Assembly (NCBI GenBank): GCA_963838885.1
Contig: CAWITB010000060.1
Span: forward strand, 1-64,000
Source of the DNA: JAICMB01 sp963838885
Lineage (GTDB): Bacteria; Acidobacteriota; Terriglobia; Bryobacterales; Bryobacteraceae
DNA length: 64,000 nucleotides
Direction of reading: 5' to 3'
Below are positions 36,526-44,977 of the stretch, one piece after another. The notes under the pieces were generated by a model. The model was not told where the DNA came from, searched no databases, and was given only the letters and a program-made list of their open reading frames with translations. A program made the position numbers and the translations under genes. The number at the start of each line of letters is the position of its first letter. Within the stretch, counting starts at the first letter, position 1.

Positions 36526-38022
36526 TGCCCTGCGCGAGCGGCAATTCGTCCGACCAGTTGATTGTCACCGTCTGCCGCCGCATGTAGGCCTTCCAAGAAT
36601 CGCTACCGGACTCGCGTCCACCGCCCGTATCTTTTTCGCCGCCGAAAGCTCCGCCAATTTCGGCGCCGCTCGTGCCGATATTTACGTTGGCTATGCCGCA
36701 GTCGCTGCCGCCGGCGCTCAGGAAGCGTTCCGAGCCGCTCAGACCGCTGGTGAAGATGGCTGACGATAATCCCTGCGGGACATTGTTGTGCCATTCGATG
36801 GCATCGTCGAGCTTGTCGAATTCGACAACGTGAAGAATCGGCCCGAAGATCTCTTCCTTGAGAATGGGCATCTCCGGCGCGGACTTCACGATCGTGGGCT
36901 CGACGAAGCAGCCGCCCAGCACCTTGCCGCCGTAGATCACTTGCCCGCCCTGCTCCCGCATGCGCTCAAGCGCTTCGCTGAACATGGCGACGGCTTGCGC
37001 GTCGATCAATGGACCCATCAAGGTTTCCGGGTCGAGCGGATCGCCGACGCGAACCTGTTTGTATGCCGCGACCAGTTTCTCCGTCATTCGTCGCGCGATG
37101 CCTTTTTGGAGAAACAACCGCCGCAGCGTAGTGCAGCGTTGTCCGGCGGTGCCTACGGCGCCAAACAGCGCCGCTCGAACTGCAAGGTCGAGATTGGCGT
37201 CGTCCAGCACGATGATGCCGTTGTTCCCGCCCAATTCAAGCAATGTGCGGCCGAGCCGCCGTCCCACCGTCTCCGACACAATGCGGCCCATACGGCAGGA
37301 ACCCGTGGCGCTAATCAACGGAATGCGGCGGTCGCCGAGCAGCCGCGCGCCCACAACATCGTCAGCGCCGATTACCAGATTGAAAACGCCCTTCCAGCCA
37401 TGCCGCTCGAGCACGCGGTTGCAAATCTTCTGCACGGCTATGGCGGTCAGCGGAGTCTTGAGCGATGGCTTCCATACCACGCAGTCGCCGCACACGGCCG
37501 CGATCAATGCGTTCCAAGACCACACCGCGACAGGGAAGTTGAAGGCGCTGATGACGCCGACGACGCCGAGCGGATGCCACTGCTCGTACATGCGGTGGCG
37601 GGGCCGCTCGCTGTGCATCGTCAGCCCATAAAGTTGCCTCGAAAGGCCGACGGCGAAGTCAGAAATATCGATCATCTCCTGAACCTCGCCGCGGCCTTCG
37701 GCGAGAATCTTGCCCATCTCGATTGTCACCAGCGCGCCAAGGTCGTCCTTCGAGCGGCGCAGCTCCTCGCCGATCTCGCGCACAATCTGGCCGCGCCCCG
37801 GAGCGGGGACCATACGCCAGCGCTTGAAGACCTCTAGCGAATCGTACACCGCTTCGTCGTAATCTTCTTCCGCCGCCATGCGAACCCGCGCGATCACCTC
37901 GCCCGTTGCGGGATTTAGCGATTCCAGGATCGGACCTTGCGGCGCGCGATCCAATCGCCCGCGTAGGCGCCCGAATTAAGCGGCTCGATTCCGAGGCGAT
38001 CGAGTACGGGAACAACCGTCAT
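36509..38022 (-). CDS. ALDH7-type aldehyde dehydrogenase (piperideine-6-carboxylate dehydrogenase-like), one frameshift
   Basis: The protein matches the antiquitin/AmaB branch of aldehyde dehydrogenases, which oxidise alpha-aminoadipic semialdehyde in lysine breakdown. Landmarks include ELGGNNGIIVLDDANLDLAV, the catalytic GTAGQRCTTLRRLF and the ALDH7-specific NIGTSGAEIGGAFGGEKDTG. The N-terminus MTVVPVLDRLGIEPLNSGAY plus AGDWIA is in another frame, and one added base near 37945 joins it to GPILESLNPATGEV. The repaired length, 504 residues, is normal. The ATG at 38022 overlaps the previous stop (ATGA). If the deletion is real, the intact frame would start at an internal TTG at 37954 and lack about 22 residues. 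Confidence 0.9.
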
Positions 38023-38873
38023 TGCGCCAGCCATGCGAATCCCTCCGTTCCCACTGAGAATCGGCGGCCCGCGCTCGCGACAACGCGATGAATGCGGTTC
38101 ACGATCCCGGATTGAAAACCCGCGTCCAGCCATTCTTCATGACTGTGGACGCGGCTGATGCGGTACGCCGCCTCACGCGTGGTGGCGCCGCGGGGCTTTA
38201 CCGCGCGCACGTGGAGCGGGTCGCCGACGATGTTTTCGGATGTGGCTTGCAGGGCGACTTCCGCGAGATGTTCCGGATCGCACGGCAGCAACGGGGCCAG
38301 CGTCGCAAAGACGCGGACGCCGGCCTCGCGAAGCAGCGCTATCGCCTCCAGCCGCTGTTCGAGCGTCGCGCAGTGCGGTTCATAAAAACGCCGGATCTCT
38401 TCCCGATCCGTGGTCAAGGAAAAGCTCACGCGCAGCGAGGTGCGGCGCGAGAGCTCGATAAGCTGTCCCAAGTCCCGCGCGATCAGCGGACCTCGCGTCT
38501 GGATACAGAAAATGCGCGGTGGACGCGCCATCAACTCATCCAGTATTCGCGGCATCATTTGCGCTTCGGCTTCGGCCGGCTGATAGGAGTCAACCAGCGG
38601 CGAGCAGTAAATAACTTGATCGGGACGGAGCTGCTTGCGGAGTAGACGCGGCGCGTTCTGCTTGAACGTCGTGAACTGCCCCCAGCTCCGCCAGTCGTCC
38701 GGCTGCAGCCCGCCATAAATTCCCATAGTCGGCACGTAACAATACGTACACGCGTAGGTGCAGTTACGCGCTGGCGTGAGCGAGTGCGTGAAGCCCGCTT
38801 GCGCGATGAACCCACTCGTCCCGCTCAGGATCGAGCGCGCTTCGGCTTCATAGATCTGGAAGCGCGGGGTCAT
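38019..38873 (-). CDS. Radical SAM protein, PA0069/SplB-like
   Basis: A 284-residue radical SAM enzyme. The cluster motif is CTYACTYCYVPTMG (CxxxCxxC) at about residue 38, within the usual TPARNCTYACTYC context of the PA0069/spore-photolyase-like family. VIYCSPLVDSYQPAEAEAQM and FCIQTRGPLIARDLGQLIEL follow, as in relatives. The reaction is unknown. It overlaps its neighbours by four bases on both sides (ATGA), in the row amidohydrolase, radical SAM, ALDH. Confidence 0.87.
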   Translation of the reverse strand: MTPRFQIYEAEARSILSGTSGFIAQAGFTHSLTPARNCTYACTYCYVPTMGIYGGLQPDDWRSWGQFTTFKQNAPRLLRKQLRPDQVIYCSPLVDSYQPAEAEAQMMPRILDELMARPPRIFCIQTRGPLIARDLGQLIELSRRTSLRVSFSLTTDREEIRRFYEPHCATLEQRLEAIALLREAGVRVFATLAPLLPCDPEHLAEVALQATSENIVGDPLHVRAVKPRGATTREAAYRISRVHSHEEWLDAGFQSGIVNRIHRVVASAGRRFSVGTEGFAWLAQ

Positions 38874-40153
38874 GTTCCCGGCCGCCGCAGCATCGCGTTC
38901 AGTTTCGCCCGCGATAGATACTTGCCGCCCAACACCACTGCCGCGATCTTCTCCGTGTTGCGGATATCTTTTAGCGGATCGGCGTCGAGCAAAACCAGGT
39001 CGGCCATTTTTCCGGCTGCAATTGTTCCCAACGATTCATCCGCTTCGAGGTAGACGGCCGGCGTAAGCGTGGCCGCGCGGAGAGCCTGAAGCGGATTCAG
39101 CCCCGCCTTGACGAGCGATTGCAGCTCGCGATGCAGATCGTATCCGGGGGACGTCCGCGGATCGCCGCTATCGGCGCCGGCCATGATCGGCACGTTGAGC
39201 CGCTGCATACGATCTACGATGTAGGCTTCTCGCTCGAACTTGCGGTTAAGGAGATCCCCCGCGGCATCCCCGCCATCGGTATATGCGCAGCGGCGCAGCA
39301 TAACGAGCGCCGGAACCTGATAGGACGCGTATTGTGCCATTTTCTCGAACAGTGCGTCGGCTTTGGGCGCATCGAACGTGGCGAGCATGCGATCGTCGTA
39401 GGTCATCTCGGCCGCCATATCGCGGCGTTCCAGCGCTGCGGCGCGGGGCAGCAGCATGGTTCGCTCTTCGCTCGAACAGGCCAGAAGCACGTTCGAGAGC
39501 CGCTCAATACTGTTTTGGCGCGCCGTAATGGCCTCGTCCACCATGACTGCGTATGGCACGCGGCCGGCCACGGGCAAACCCCATTTGCGAGCCCGCTCGA
39601 TCAGAGCGAAATAGGCATCGCGCGAAAGTCGCGAACGGATCTTCACGAAATCGACGTTCAAATCCTGCTCCAGGCGATCGTAAGCGGTGCGCGCTTCAAC
39701 CGGGCTGCGGACCAACAGAACTGGAACTTTTGCGTCCTCCGATGGAACTCCGTCAATCGCAGGGCCACAGGTTTCGATATGAGGCCCCAGCAGCGCGCCC
39801 GACTTAATCTCGCCGCGCCAACGTTTCACCTGCGCCAGATCGCTGCCCATGTCCCGCACGCCCGTGATGCCCCAGGCAAGGAACATCGCAAACTGGTCTT
39901 GCTTGCGCCACAGGTGGACGTGCATGTCCCAGAGACCGGGGATCACATATTTTCCTCGCGCCTCGATGATCCGCGCGCCGCGCGGGGCGCGCGCATTTGC
40001 GTTGATCGACTGAATGCGATCGCCGCGGATCAGAACCGAGCGCCGCGGAAAAACCTCGCCCGATTTCACATCGACTATATTGACGTTGCGAATGACGAGA
40101 TCCGCGGGAAACGCCGCGGCGCACAGGAACGCCAGCAGTGCGACAACTCTCAT
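38870..40153 (-). CDS. Secreted amidohydrolase (imidazolonepropionase-like)
   Basis: A 427-residue metal-dependent amidohydrolase with a signal peptide (MRVVALLAFLCAAAFPA). The N-terminal composite strand domain (LVIRNVNIVDVKSGEVFPRR) is followed by the metal-binding GLWDMHVHLWRK (HxH) and GITGVRDMGSD; IMAGADSGDP carries the late Asp, and LRAATLTPAVYLEADESLGT then IAAGKMADLVLLDADPL the C-terminal strand return. Homologues cleave dipeptides or cyclic amides. It overlaps the radical SAM gene and cinA by four bases each, so it is co-translated. Confidence 0.88.
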   Translation of the reverse strand: MRVVALLAFLCAAAFPADLVIRNVNIVDVKSGEVFPRRSVLIRGDRIQSINANARAPRGARIIEARGKYVIPGLWDMHVHLWRKQDQFAMFLAWGITGVRDMGSDLAQVKRWRGEIKSGALLGPHIETCGPAIDGVPSEDAKVPVLLVRSPVEARTAYDRLEQDLNVDFVKIRSRLSRDAYFALIERARKWGLPVAGRVPYAVMVDEAITARQNSIERLSNVLLACSSEERTMLLPRAAALERRDMAAEMTYDDRMLATFDAPKADALFEKMAQYASYQVPALVMLRRCAYTDGGDAAGDLLNRKFEREAYIVDRMQRLNVPIMAGADSGDPRTSPGYDLHRELQSLVKAGLNPLQALRAATLTPAVYLEADESLGTIAAGKMADLVLLDADPLKDIRNTEKIAAVVLGGKYLSRAKLNAMLRRPGT

Positions 40154-41412
40154 GTTTCGAATGAACCGGCCGCGAGCGCCGCTTCCACGCGCTGCAAATG
40201 CCGCCGTAAGAAATCGAGCGTGTTCTGAACGGTAAGGGCGCGGATACGATAGCGGTCGCCAGGAAGTTTGAAGCGCCGCGCTTCTGTCCCTTCGGGCGCG
40301 GCCAGAGCGATGTACATGAGTCCGATTTCAGCCCCGTCCGGTCCCGCGTAACCCGTGACCGACAACGCGTAGTCGGACCCGGTGTTTCGTCTCGCGCCCT
40401 CGGCCATGGCCCTCGCGACCGGCTCGCTCACCGCCGTATGGGCCTCAATGATTTCCTTCGCGACCCCAAGCAACCGGATCTTCATCTCGTCCGTGTACGT
40501 CAAGAATCCGCCGAAGAAAAAATCCGAGCTGTTGGGAACCGCCGTGATCCACTCGCCCAGCATGCCCCCGGTCGCGCTTTCCGCGACGCTTAAAGAGGCG
40601 CCTCGCGCGCGCAGCAGATCGCCGATGACTTTCTCTATGGGATCGCCGTTGCGGGAAACGATGCGAGGCGCGAGCAACGGCTCGATCTGGCCGGCCACTT
40701 CGTCGAGCAGCGCTTCCGCCTGCGCCGCCGTATCCGATTGCGCCCGCAGATGCACATCAATTCCGCCCACGCTGGTCAAAATCGTGGTGACCGGATTGGT
40801 GTACCGCGTGTAAATGGGGGCGATCAACTGGTCGAGGTTCGACTCCGGCACGCCGCAAACGCGAAATTGCCGCGTTCGGATCGCACGCGGCGGAAGCATG
40901 CGCTTCAACCTCGGCGCGCACTGCGTCGCGAAAACCGATTTCATCTCGTGCGGCGGACCGGGCAACAGGATCAGCACCTTTCCGCGCTCCTCGATCCACT
41001 GACCCGGAGCCGTCCCGCGATCGTTCGGCAATGCCTCCGCGCCCCGCACTAAATAAGCCTGCCGTAAGTTAATCTCAACCATTTTGCGATTGAAACGCCG
41101 GAAACGCTCCGCGATTCCCTCGCGGATCTCCTCGCTGAAGACCAGCTCGCGTCCGGTTGCGGCGCCGGCGGCCTCGCGGGTAAGATCGTCTTCGGTTGGA
41201 CCGAGTCCGCCACTCACGATCGCGATGTCGGAGTGCGCCAGCGCGCCCGAGATGCCCGCAGCCAGACGCTCCCGCTCATCGCCGATGATCGATTTCCGAA
41301 CCACCTCGACGCCCAGATCGTTCAACTGCGCGGTGAGCCAAAGTGAGTTGGTGTCGATCTTGGCGGGCGTCAGCAGCTCGGAGCCGGCCGCAATAATCTC
41401 GGCGCTGGCCAT
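40150..41412 (-). CDS. cinA: CinA-family protein (molybdopterin-binding domain plus nicotinamide-nucleotide amidase)
   Basis: A 420-residue two-domain protein. The N-terminal MoCF-like domain (MASAEIIAAGSELLTPAKID, IVSGGLGPTEDDLTREAAG, LLPGPPHEMKSVF) is followed from residue 250 by a PncC domain (SLSVAESATGGMLGEWITAV, YALSVTGYAGPDG) that deamidates NMN in pyridine-nucleotide salvage. Length and order match typical CinA. It lies three bases after the NHL-protein gene in transcript order it follows, and overlaps the next gene by ATGA. Confidence 0.93.
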   Translation of the reverse strand: MASAEIIAAGSELLTPAKIDTNSLWLTAQLNDLGVEVVRKSIIGDERERLAAGISGALAHSDIAIVSGGLGPTEDDLTREAAGAATGRELVFSEEIREGIAERFRRFNRKMVEINLRQAYLVRGAEALPNDRGTAPGQWIEERGKVLILLPGPPHEMKSVFATQCAPRLKRMLPPRAIRTRQFRVCGVPESNLDQLIAPIYTRYTNPVTTILTSVGGIDVHLRAQSDTAAQAEALLDEVAGQIEPLLAPRIVSRNGDPIEKVIGDLLRARGASLSVAESATGGMLGEWITAVPNSSDFFFGGFLTYTDEMKIRLLGVAKEIIEAHTAVSEPVARAMAEGARRNTGSDYALSVTGYAGPDGAEIGLMYIALAAPEGTEARRFKLPGDRYRIRALTVQNTLDFLRRHLQRVEAALAAGSFET

Positions 41413-41415
41413 GTT

Positions 41416-42444
41416 TTAGGGAAGCGGTTTTCCGGCAATCCCCACATCGACGCGATACAACGCATTGTTGGTGCACACCATCAGCGCCCGCGATGGCGTG
41501 AACGCAAACCCGACTATGCCCTGTCCCGAAAGAAAGAGCTCCGGGTTTCGCTTGGCGTCGAAGCGAATCACGCCGCGGCGGCCGCTCAGCGATGCGGCGG
41601 CATAAAGCCGGCCTTCGGCGTCGAACGCAATGCCTTGCGGACGGCCCAGTCCGCGGAAGTACGTTTCGACCTCGCCGGCGGGAGAAATGCGGTTAATGGC
41701 GTCGTAGCTCGAGGTCGTCGGCCCGGATACATAAAGATGTCCGTCGGCCCCAAACGCAAGATGATAGGCCGCTACCGAAGGCTCGAGCGTGGCGAAAACA
41801 TAGATCTGCCGCGAACGGCTGATCTTAAAAATCGTCCCGCTGCGGTCCCCGACATAGAGGTTTTCCTCCGGATCGAACGCCAATCCCGTCGCCACGCCCA
41901 TGCCCTCGACATAAATCGACGCATTGCCCCCTGGAGTGACCTGATACACGATGCCGTCGTAGCGGCTCGAGACGTACAGCACGCCTTCGTGATCGATCGC
42001 GAGACCGGTGGCGTTCATGACGTCGGTCACAAACGGGCGCGCGGCGTAATTCAGATCGATTTTATAAACCGAAACGGGCGTCTTCTGCCCGCGGGACCCG
42101 CTAAAGGTGACATAGACGTTGCCGAAACTATCCACCGCCGGATTGCCCACGGGATACAGATTCTCCGCGATCTGAATGCCAATGTCGCAGGTGTAAGGGC
42201 GGCTGGCCTGATCGCCCGCTTCAATCACCAACTCGCCCGCCGAGGCGCCCTCGGGGACGCGCACGACCAGATAGGAATCGGAACCGATGACAACAGGGGC
42301 CGCAACCTCGCCGATGGTGACCCGCGGACTCCGCGATCGCGTCAGGCCTTTGCCGCGAATCTGAAATTCTCCGCCCGGTATCGCCGCCGCTGGCGTAACC
42401 TCGTCGATCTGTGGTCTCCCGTTAGAGTCTTTCCGTACAGCCAT
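41416..42444 (-). CDS. IPT/TIG plus NHL-type beta-propeller protein
   Basis: A 342-residue protein. The N-terminal 75 residues form an IPT/TIG (immunoglobulin-like) domain (PQIDEVTPAAAIPGGEFQIR). The rest is a beta-propeller of NHL/SMP-30 type with recurring GLAFDPEENLYVGDRSG and GIAFDAEGRLYAAASL blades. No signal peptide is seen, which is unusual for this build. The ATG at 42444 was chosen because upstream sequence in the frame is the shadow of pgpA. It starts two bases after the pgpA stop. It probably binds a ligand or partner; an enzyme role is not indicated. Confidence 0.82.
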   Translation of the reverse strand: MAVRKDSNGRPQIDEVTPAAAIPGGEFQIRGKGLTRSRSPRVTIGEVAAPVVIGSDSYLVVRVPEGASAGELVIEAGDQASRPYTCDIGIQIAENLYPVGNPAVDSFGNVYVTFSGSRGQKTPVSVYKIDLNYAARPFVTDVMNATGLAIDHEGVLYVSSRYDGIVYQVTPGGNASIYVEGMGVATGLAFDPEENLYVGDRSGTIFKISRSRQIYVFATLEPSVAAYHLAFGADGHLYVSGPTTSSYDAINRISPAGEVETYFRGLGRPQGIAFDAEGRLYAAASLSGRRGVIRFDAKRNPELFLSGQGIVGFAFTPSRALMVCTNNALYRVDVGIAGKPLP

Positions 42445-42446
42445 GG

Positions 42447-42926
42447 TCAGTAGAAGTGCAGGGTCCCTGCTATGAATATAACAATTGCGCCGTAGATTCC
42501 CGCCATAACATCGTCCGCTACGATGCCCACGCCTCCGCGAAGACGCTCCAATTGGCGAACCGGCGGCGGCTTCCAGATGTCGAACAGGCGAAAAAGCACG
42601 AATGCGCCGAACCAGCTTTTCCAATTGAGCGTCGTCGCGCCGGAAATCGCGATCCATTGCCCGATCACTTCGTCGATGACAACCAGCCCCGGATCTTTCT
42701 TGCCCACCAGCAGAGCCGTTACGTCCGCAGCCCAGATTCCCGGAATCAGCAAAACCGCCGCGAGCGCCGCAAACCAGTACGGCTGCCAGCCGAGCCACTC
42801 GTGCAGACCGATTGCAATGAGTATCGCCGCCGCCGAACCGGCCGTGCCGGGTCCCGCCGGCGCATAGCCGCACCCAAACCAGGTGGCGAGGACCTTCGCA
42901 GCGCGTTCAGTCCAAGTCGCGTTCAA
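42447..42926 (-). CDS. pgpA: Phosphatidylglycerophosphatase A (PgpA)
   Basis: A 159-residue membrane phosphatase that removes the phosphate from phosphatidylglycerophosphate. The N-terminal ATWFGCGYAPAGPGTAGSAA, the catalytic DPGLVVIDEVIGQWIAI with conserved Asp/Glu, RLFDIWKPPPVRQLERL and GVGIVADDVMAGIYGA are all conserved PgpA segments. The start is a TTG, overlapping the yacG end by 20 bases. A CDP-alcohol phosphotransferase that could make the substrate lies at 59034-59573. Confidence 0.94.
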   Translation of the reverse strand: MNATWTERAAKVLATWFGCGYAPAGPGTAGSAAAILIAIGLHEWLGWQPYWFAALAAVLLIPGIWAADVTALLVGKKDPGLVVIDEVIGQWIAISGATTLNWKSWFGAFVLFRLFDIWKPPPVRQLERLRGGVGIVADDVMAGIYGAIVIFIAGTLHFY

Positions 42927-43092
42927 GATCGTCGTCCGCTTGTTCGAGGTTCTCGAAGGGATTGGCGGGCGTCGATACGACGTATTTCTCCGAAGCCCAG
43001 TTGCCCAGGTCGATAAGCTTGCAGCGTTCGCTGCAAAACGGCACGAATTCGTTTTCGCGCGCCACTTCTTTCTTACAAATCGGGCACCGCAT
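42907..43092 (-). CDS. yacG: DNA gyrase inhibitor YacG (zinc-binding)
   Basis: A 61-residue protein with the YacG Cys4 zinc site MRCPICKKEV and FVPFCSERCKLIDLGNWASE, ending in an acidic tail. In E. coli it binds GyrB and inhibits DNA gyrase. It starts five bases after rimO ends, and the 3' end overlaps pgpA. Confidence 0.92.
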   Translation of the reverse strand: MRCPICKKEVARENEFVPFCSERCKLIDLGNWASEKYVVSTPANPFENLEQADDDLERDLD

Positions 43093-43097
43093 CGCTA

Positions 43098-44516
43098 CTA
43101 CCGGGCCAGAGGAGTCGTCTGGAGCCGCGCGGCGGCGAGTATCGGAAAGGGATTGAAAACGGCTGGCGCGGCGGTCCGCTCCGGCGGAGCGTCAATCAAC
43201 TCCCCCACGAGATCGTAATCGTGAGCTTCCGTGATGCGCATGCGCCGGATCTGGCCCGGCTCCGCCACCCCGGCGCCAAGGTCATTGACATAGCAGACGC
43301 CATCGATCTCGGGCGCCTGCGTCGGCATGCGCGCCTGCCACAGGAGCGTAGTTTCCTCCGACGGCCCTTCGAGCAGCACATCGAAATCGCCGCCGACCAT
43401 TTTCATATTGCGGGCGCGCGAGATGCGGCGCTGGATCGCCATCAGACGGCGCTTGCGGTTGTAAATCGTGCGCCCGTCGACTTTGCCGTCGAGCTGATAG
43501 CTCGCGCTCGTGTCCTCATCCGAATACGAGAACACGCCGAGGCGGTCAAACTGCGCCGCCTTCACGAAATCGCATAGCGTCTCGAAATCGGCTTCCGTTT
43601 CTCCGGGAAAGCCCGCGATCATGCTGGTGCGGATCGCGACGCCTGGAATCGTCTTGCGAATACGCTCGATCAGCTTTAGGAAAAAATCGCCGTGCGACCC
43701 CCGCTTCATGCGCTTTAAAACCGCGGCGCTGGCGTGTTGCAGCGGCATGTCGATGTACTTAACTAGAGCTTTGTGCTCCGCGATCGTGTCCAACAGTTTT
43801 TGCGTGATGCGATTCGGATAACAGTAGAGAAAACGCATCCATTTTTCGTGCGGCGTTTCGATTTGAGCCAGTCGCGCCATAAGCTGCGCCAAGCCGTCCT
43901 TCAGACCTAAGTCCTCCCCATACGATGTCGTGTCCTGCCCAATCAAATTGATTTCCCGCACGCCTTGCGAGAACAGGCGCGTCGCTTCGGCCACCACGGA
44001 TTCGAATCGCCGGCTGCGAAACTTTCCGCGATATTGCGGGATCACGCAGAAGGAGCAGGGATGATCGCACCCTTCTGCGATCTTGATGTATGCGAAATGG
44101 CGAGGGGTCGAAAGCAGGCGCGGCGTAAGGTCGTTGTACAAATAGGCCTCGTATGCCGTCGCCGGCGTCTGGCCGTCCTCGCACGCCGCGACAATTTTTT
44201 CAAGCTCGTTCGTGCCCACGATGGCGTCCACTTCGGGCATGTCCTTGCGGATCTCGCCGCGATACCGCTCCACCAGGCACCCTGCGACGACGAGCTTGCG
44301 CGCCCGGCCAGATTTCTTGTAGGCGGCCATCTCGAGAATCGTGTCTACCGATTCCTGTTTAGCAGGGTCGATAAAACTGCACGTGTTGACGACGATGGCC
44401 TCGGCTTCGCGGGGATCGTTAGTCAGCTGGTGGCCTCGCGCCGCTAGCTGACCCATCATGACCTCACTATCGACGAGGTTTTTGGGGCAGCCGAGACTTA
44501 CAAACCCGATTTTCAA
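43098..44516 (-). CDS. rimO: Ribosomal protein S12 methylthiotransferase RimO
   Basis: A 472-residue radical SAM enzyme that methylthiolates Asp in ribosomal protein S12. The UPF0004 domain (KIGFVSLGCPKNLVDSEVMM, NTCSFIDPAKQES, VVAGCLVERY) supplies three Cys for the second cluster, EGCDHPCSFCVIPQYRGKF is the SAM motif, and a TRAM domain closes the protein. I took TTG at 44516 because the family starts just there; ATG at 44576 would add 20 unlike residues. AGG lies 10 bases upstream of the TTG. It heads the yacG-pgpA run. Confidence 0.95.
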   Translation of the reverse strand: MKIGFVSLGCPKNLVDSEVMMGQLAARGHQLTNDPREAEAIVVNTCSFIDPAKQESVDTILEMAAYKKSGRARKLVVAGCLVERYRGEIRKDMPEVDAIVGTNELEKIVAACEDGQTPATAYEAYLYNDLTPRLLSTPRHFAYIKIAEGCDHPCSFCVIPQYRGKFRSRRFESVVAEATRLFSQGVREINLIGQDTTSYGEDLGLKDGLAQLMARLAQIETPHEKWMRFLYCYPNRITQKLLDTIAEHKALVKYIDMPLQHASAAVLKRMKRGSHGDFFLKLIERIRKTIPGVAIRTSMIAGFPGETEADFETLCDFVKAAQFDRLGVFSYSDEDTSASYQLDGKVDGRTIYNRKRRLMAIQRRISRARNMKMVGGDFDVLLEGPSEETTLLWQARMPTQAPEIDGVCYVNDLGAGVAEPGQIRRMRITEAHDYDLVGELIDAPPERTAAPAVFNPFPILAAARLQTTPLAR

Positions 44517-44742
44517 GGCGTGTTTACCTGGGGTGGGAGGCTTAAGTCTGAGGATAACATGCCCCAAACGGGTCACTCGTATACCCCCTAAAGGTAACAG
44601 TACGCCGCCGGCATACCCGGACAGGCTTAAGACGAAAATATTAACCGATTCAAGGGTACTTGCATCTATTATGGGTGGAGAGTCTTATTAGAACGTCACG
44701 GAACGGTAAATTCCGGACAAATAAGATCACGGGAGGCCTTTT

Positions 44743-44967
44743 ATGAGACGCCTATTTCGGCGCGTATCTTCGGGAGCTGGCCGGGTCTGGTGCAGAAGCA
44801 TGCACCCGGCTCCCATGTGGCCCATTCACAACCATTACGTGTGTCCGCAATGCCAGCGCCAATGGCCCGTTCGATGGGTAGATCAGGGCGAGCCGATGGA
44901 AGCGCCTTCCGCCGAAGCGCATAGGCGTTCGGCAACTCCACGGCGCGTGGCCGCCGCGACGCGCTAA
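44743..44967 (+). CDS. Small CxxC-containing protein, unrecognised
   Basis: A 74-residue basic protein with one zinc-knuckle-like pair, YVCPQCQRQWPVRW, in the middle. GGGAGG lies eight bases before the ATG, and the region upstream (44577-44742) is AT-richer than the surroundings, as promoter DNA would be. A single CxxC may form a half zinc site or dimerise. It converges with the receptor gene. No family recognised. Confidence 0.5.
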   Translation: MRRLFRRVSSGAGRVWCRSMHPAPMWPIHNHYVCPQCQRQWPVRWVDQGEPMEAPSAEAHRRSATPRRVAAATR

Positions 44968-44977
44968 GGTTTGTTCC

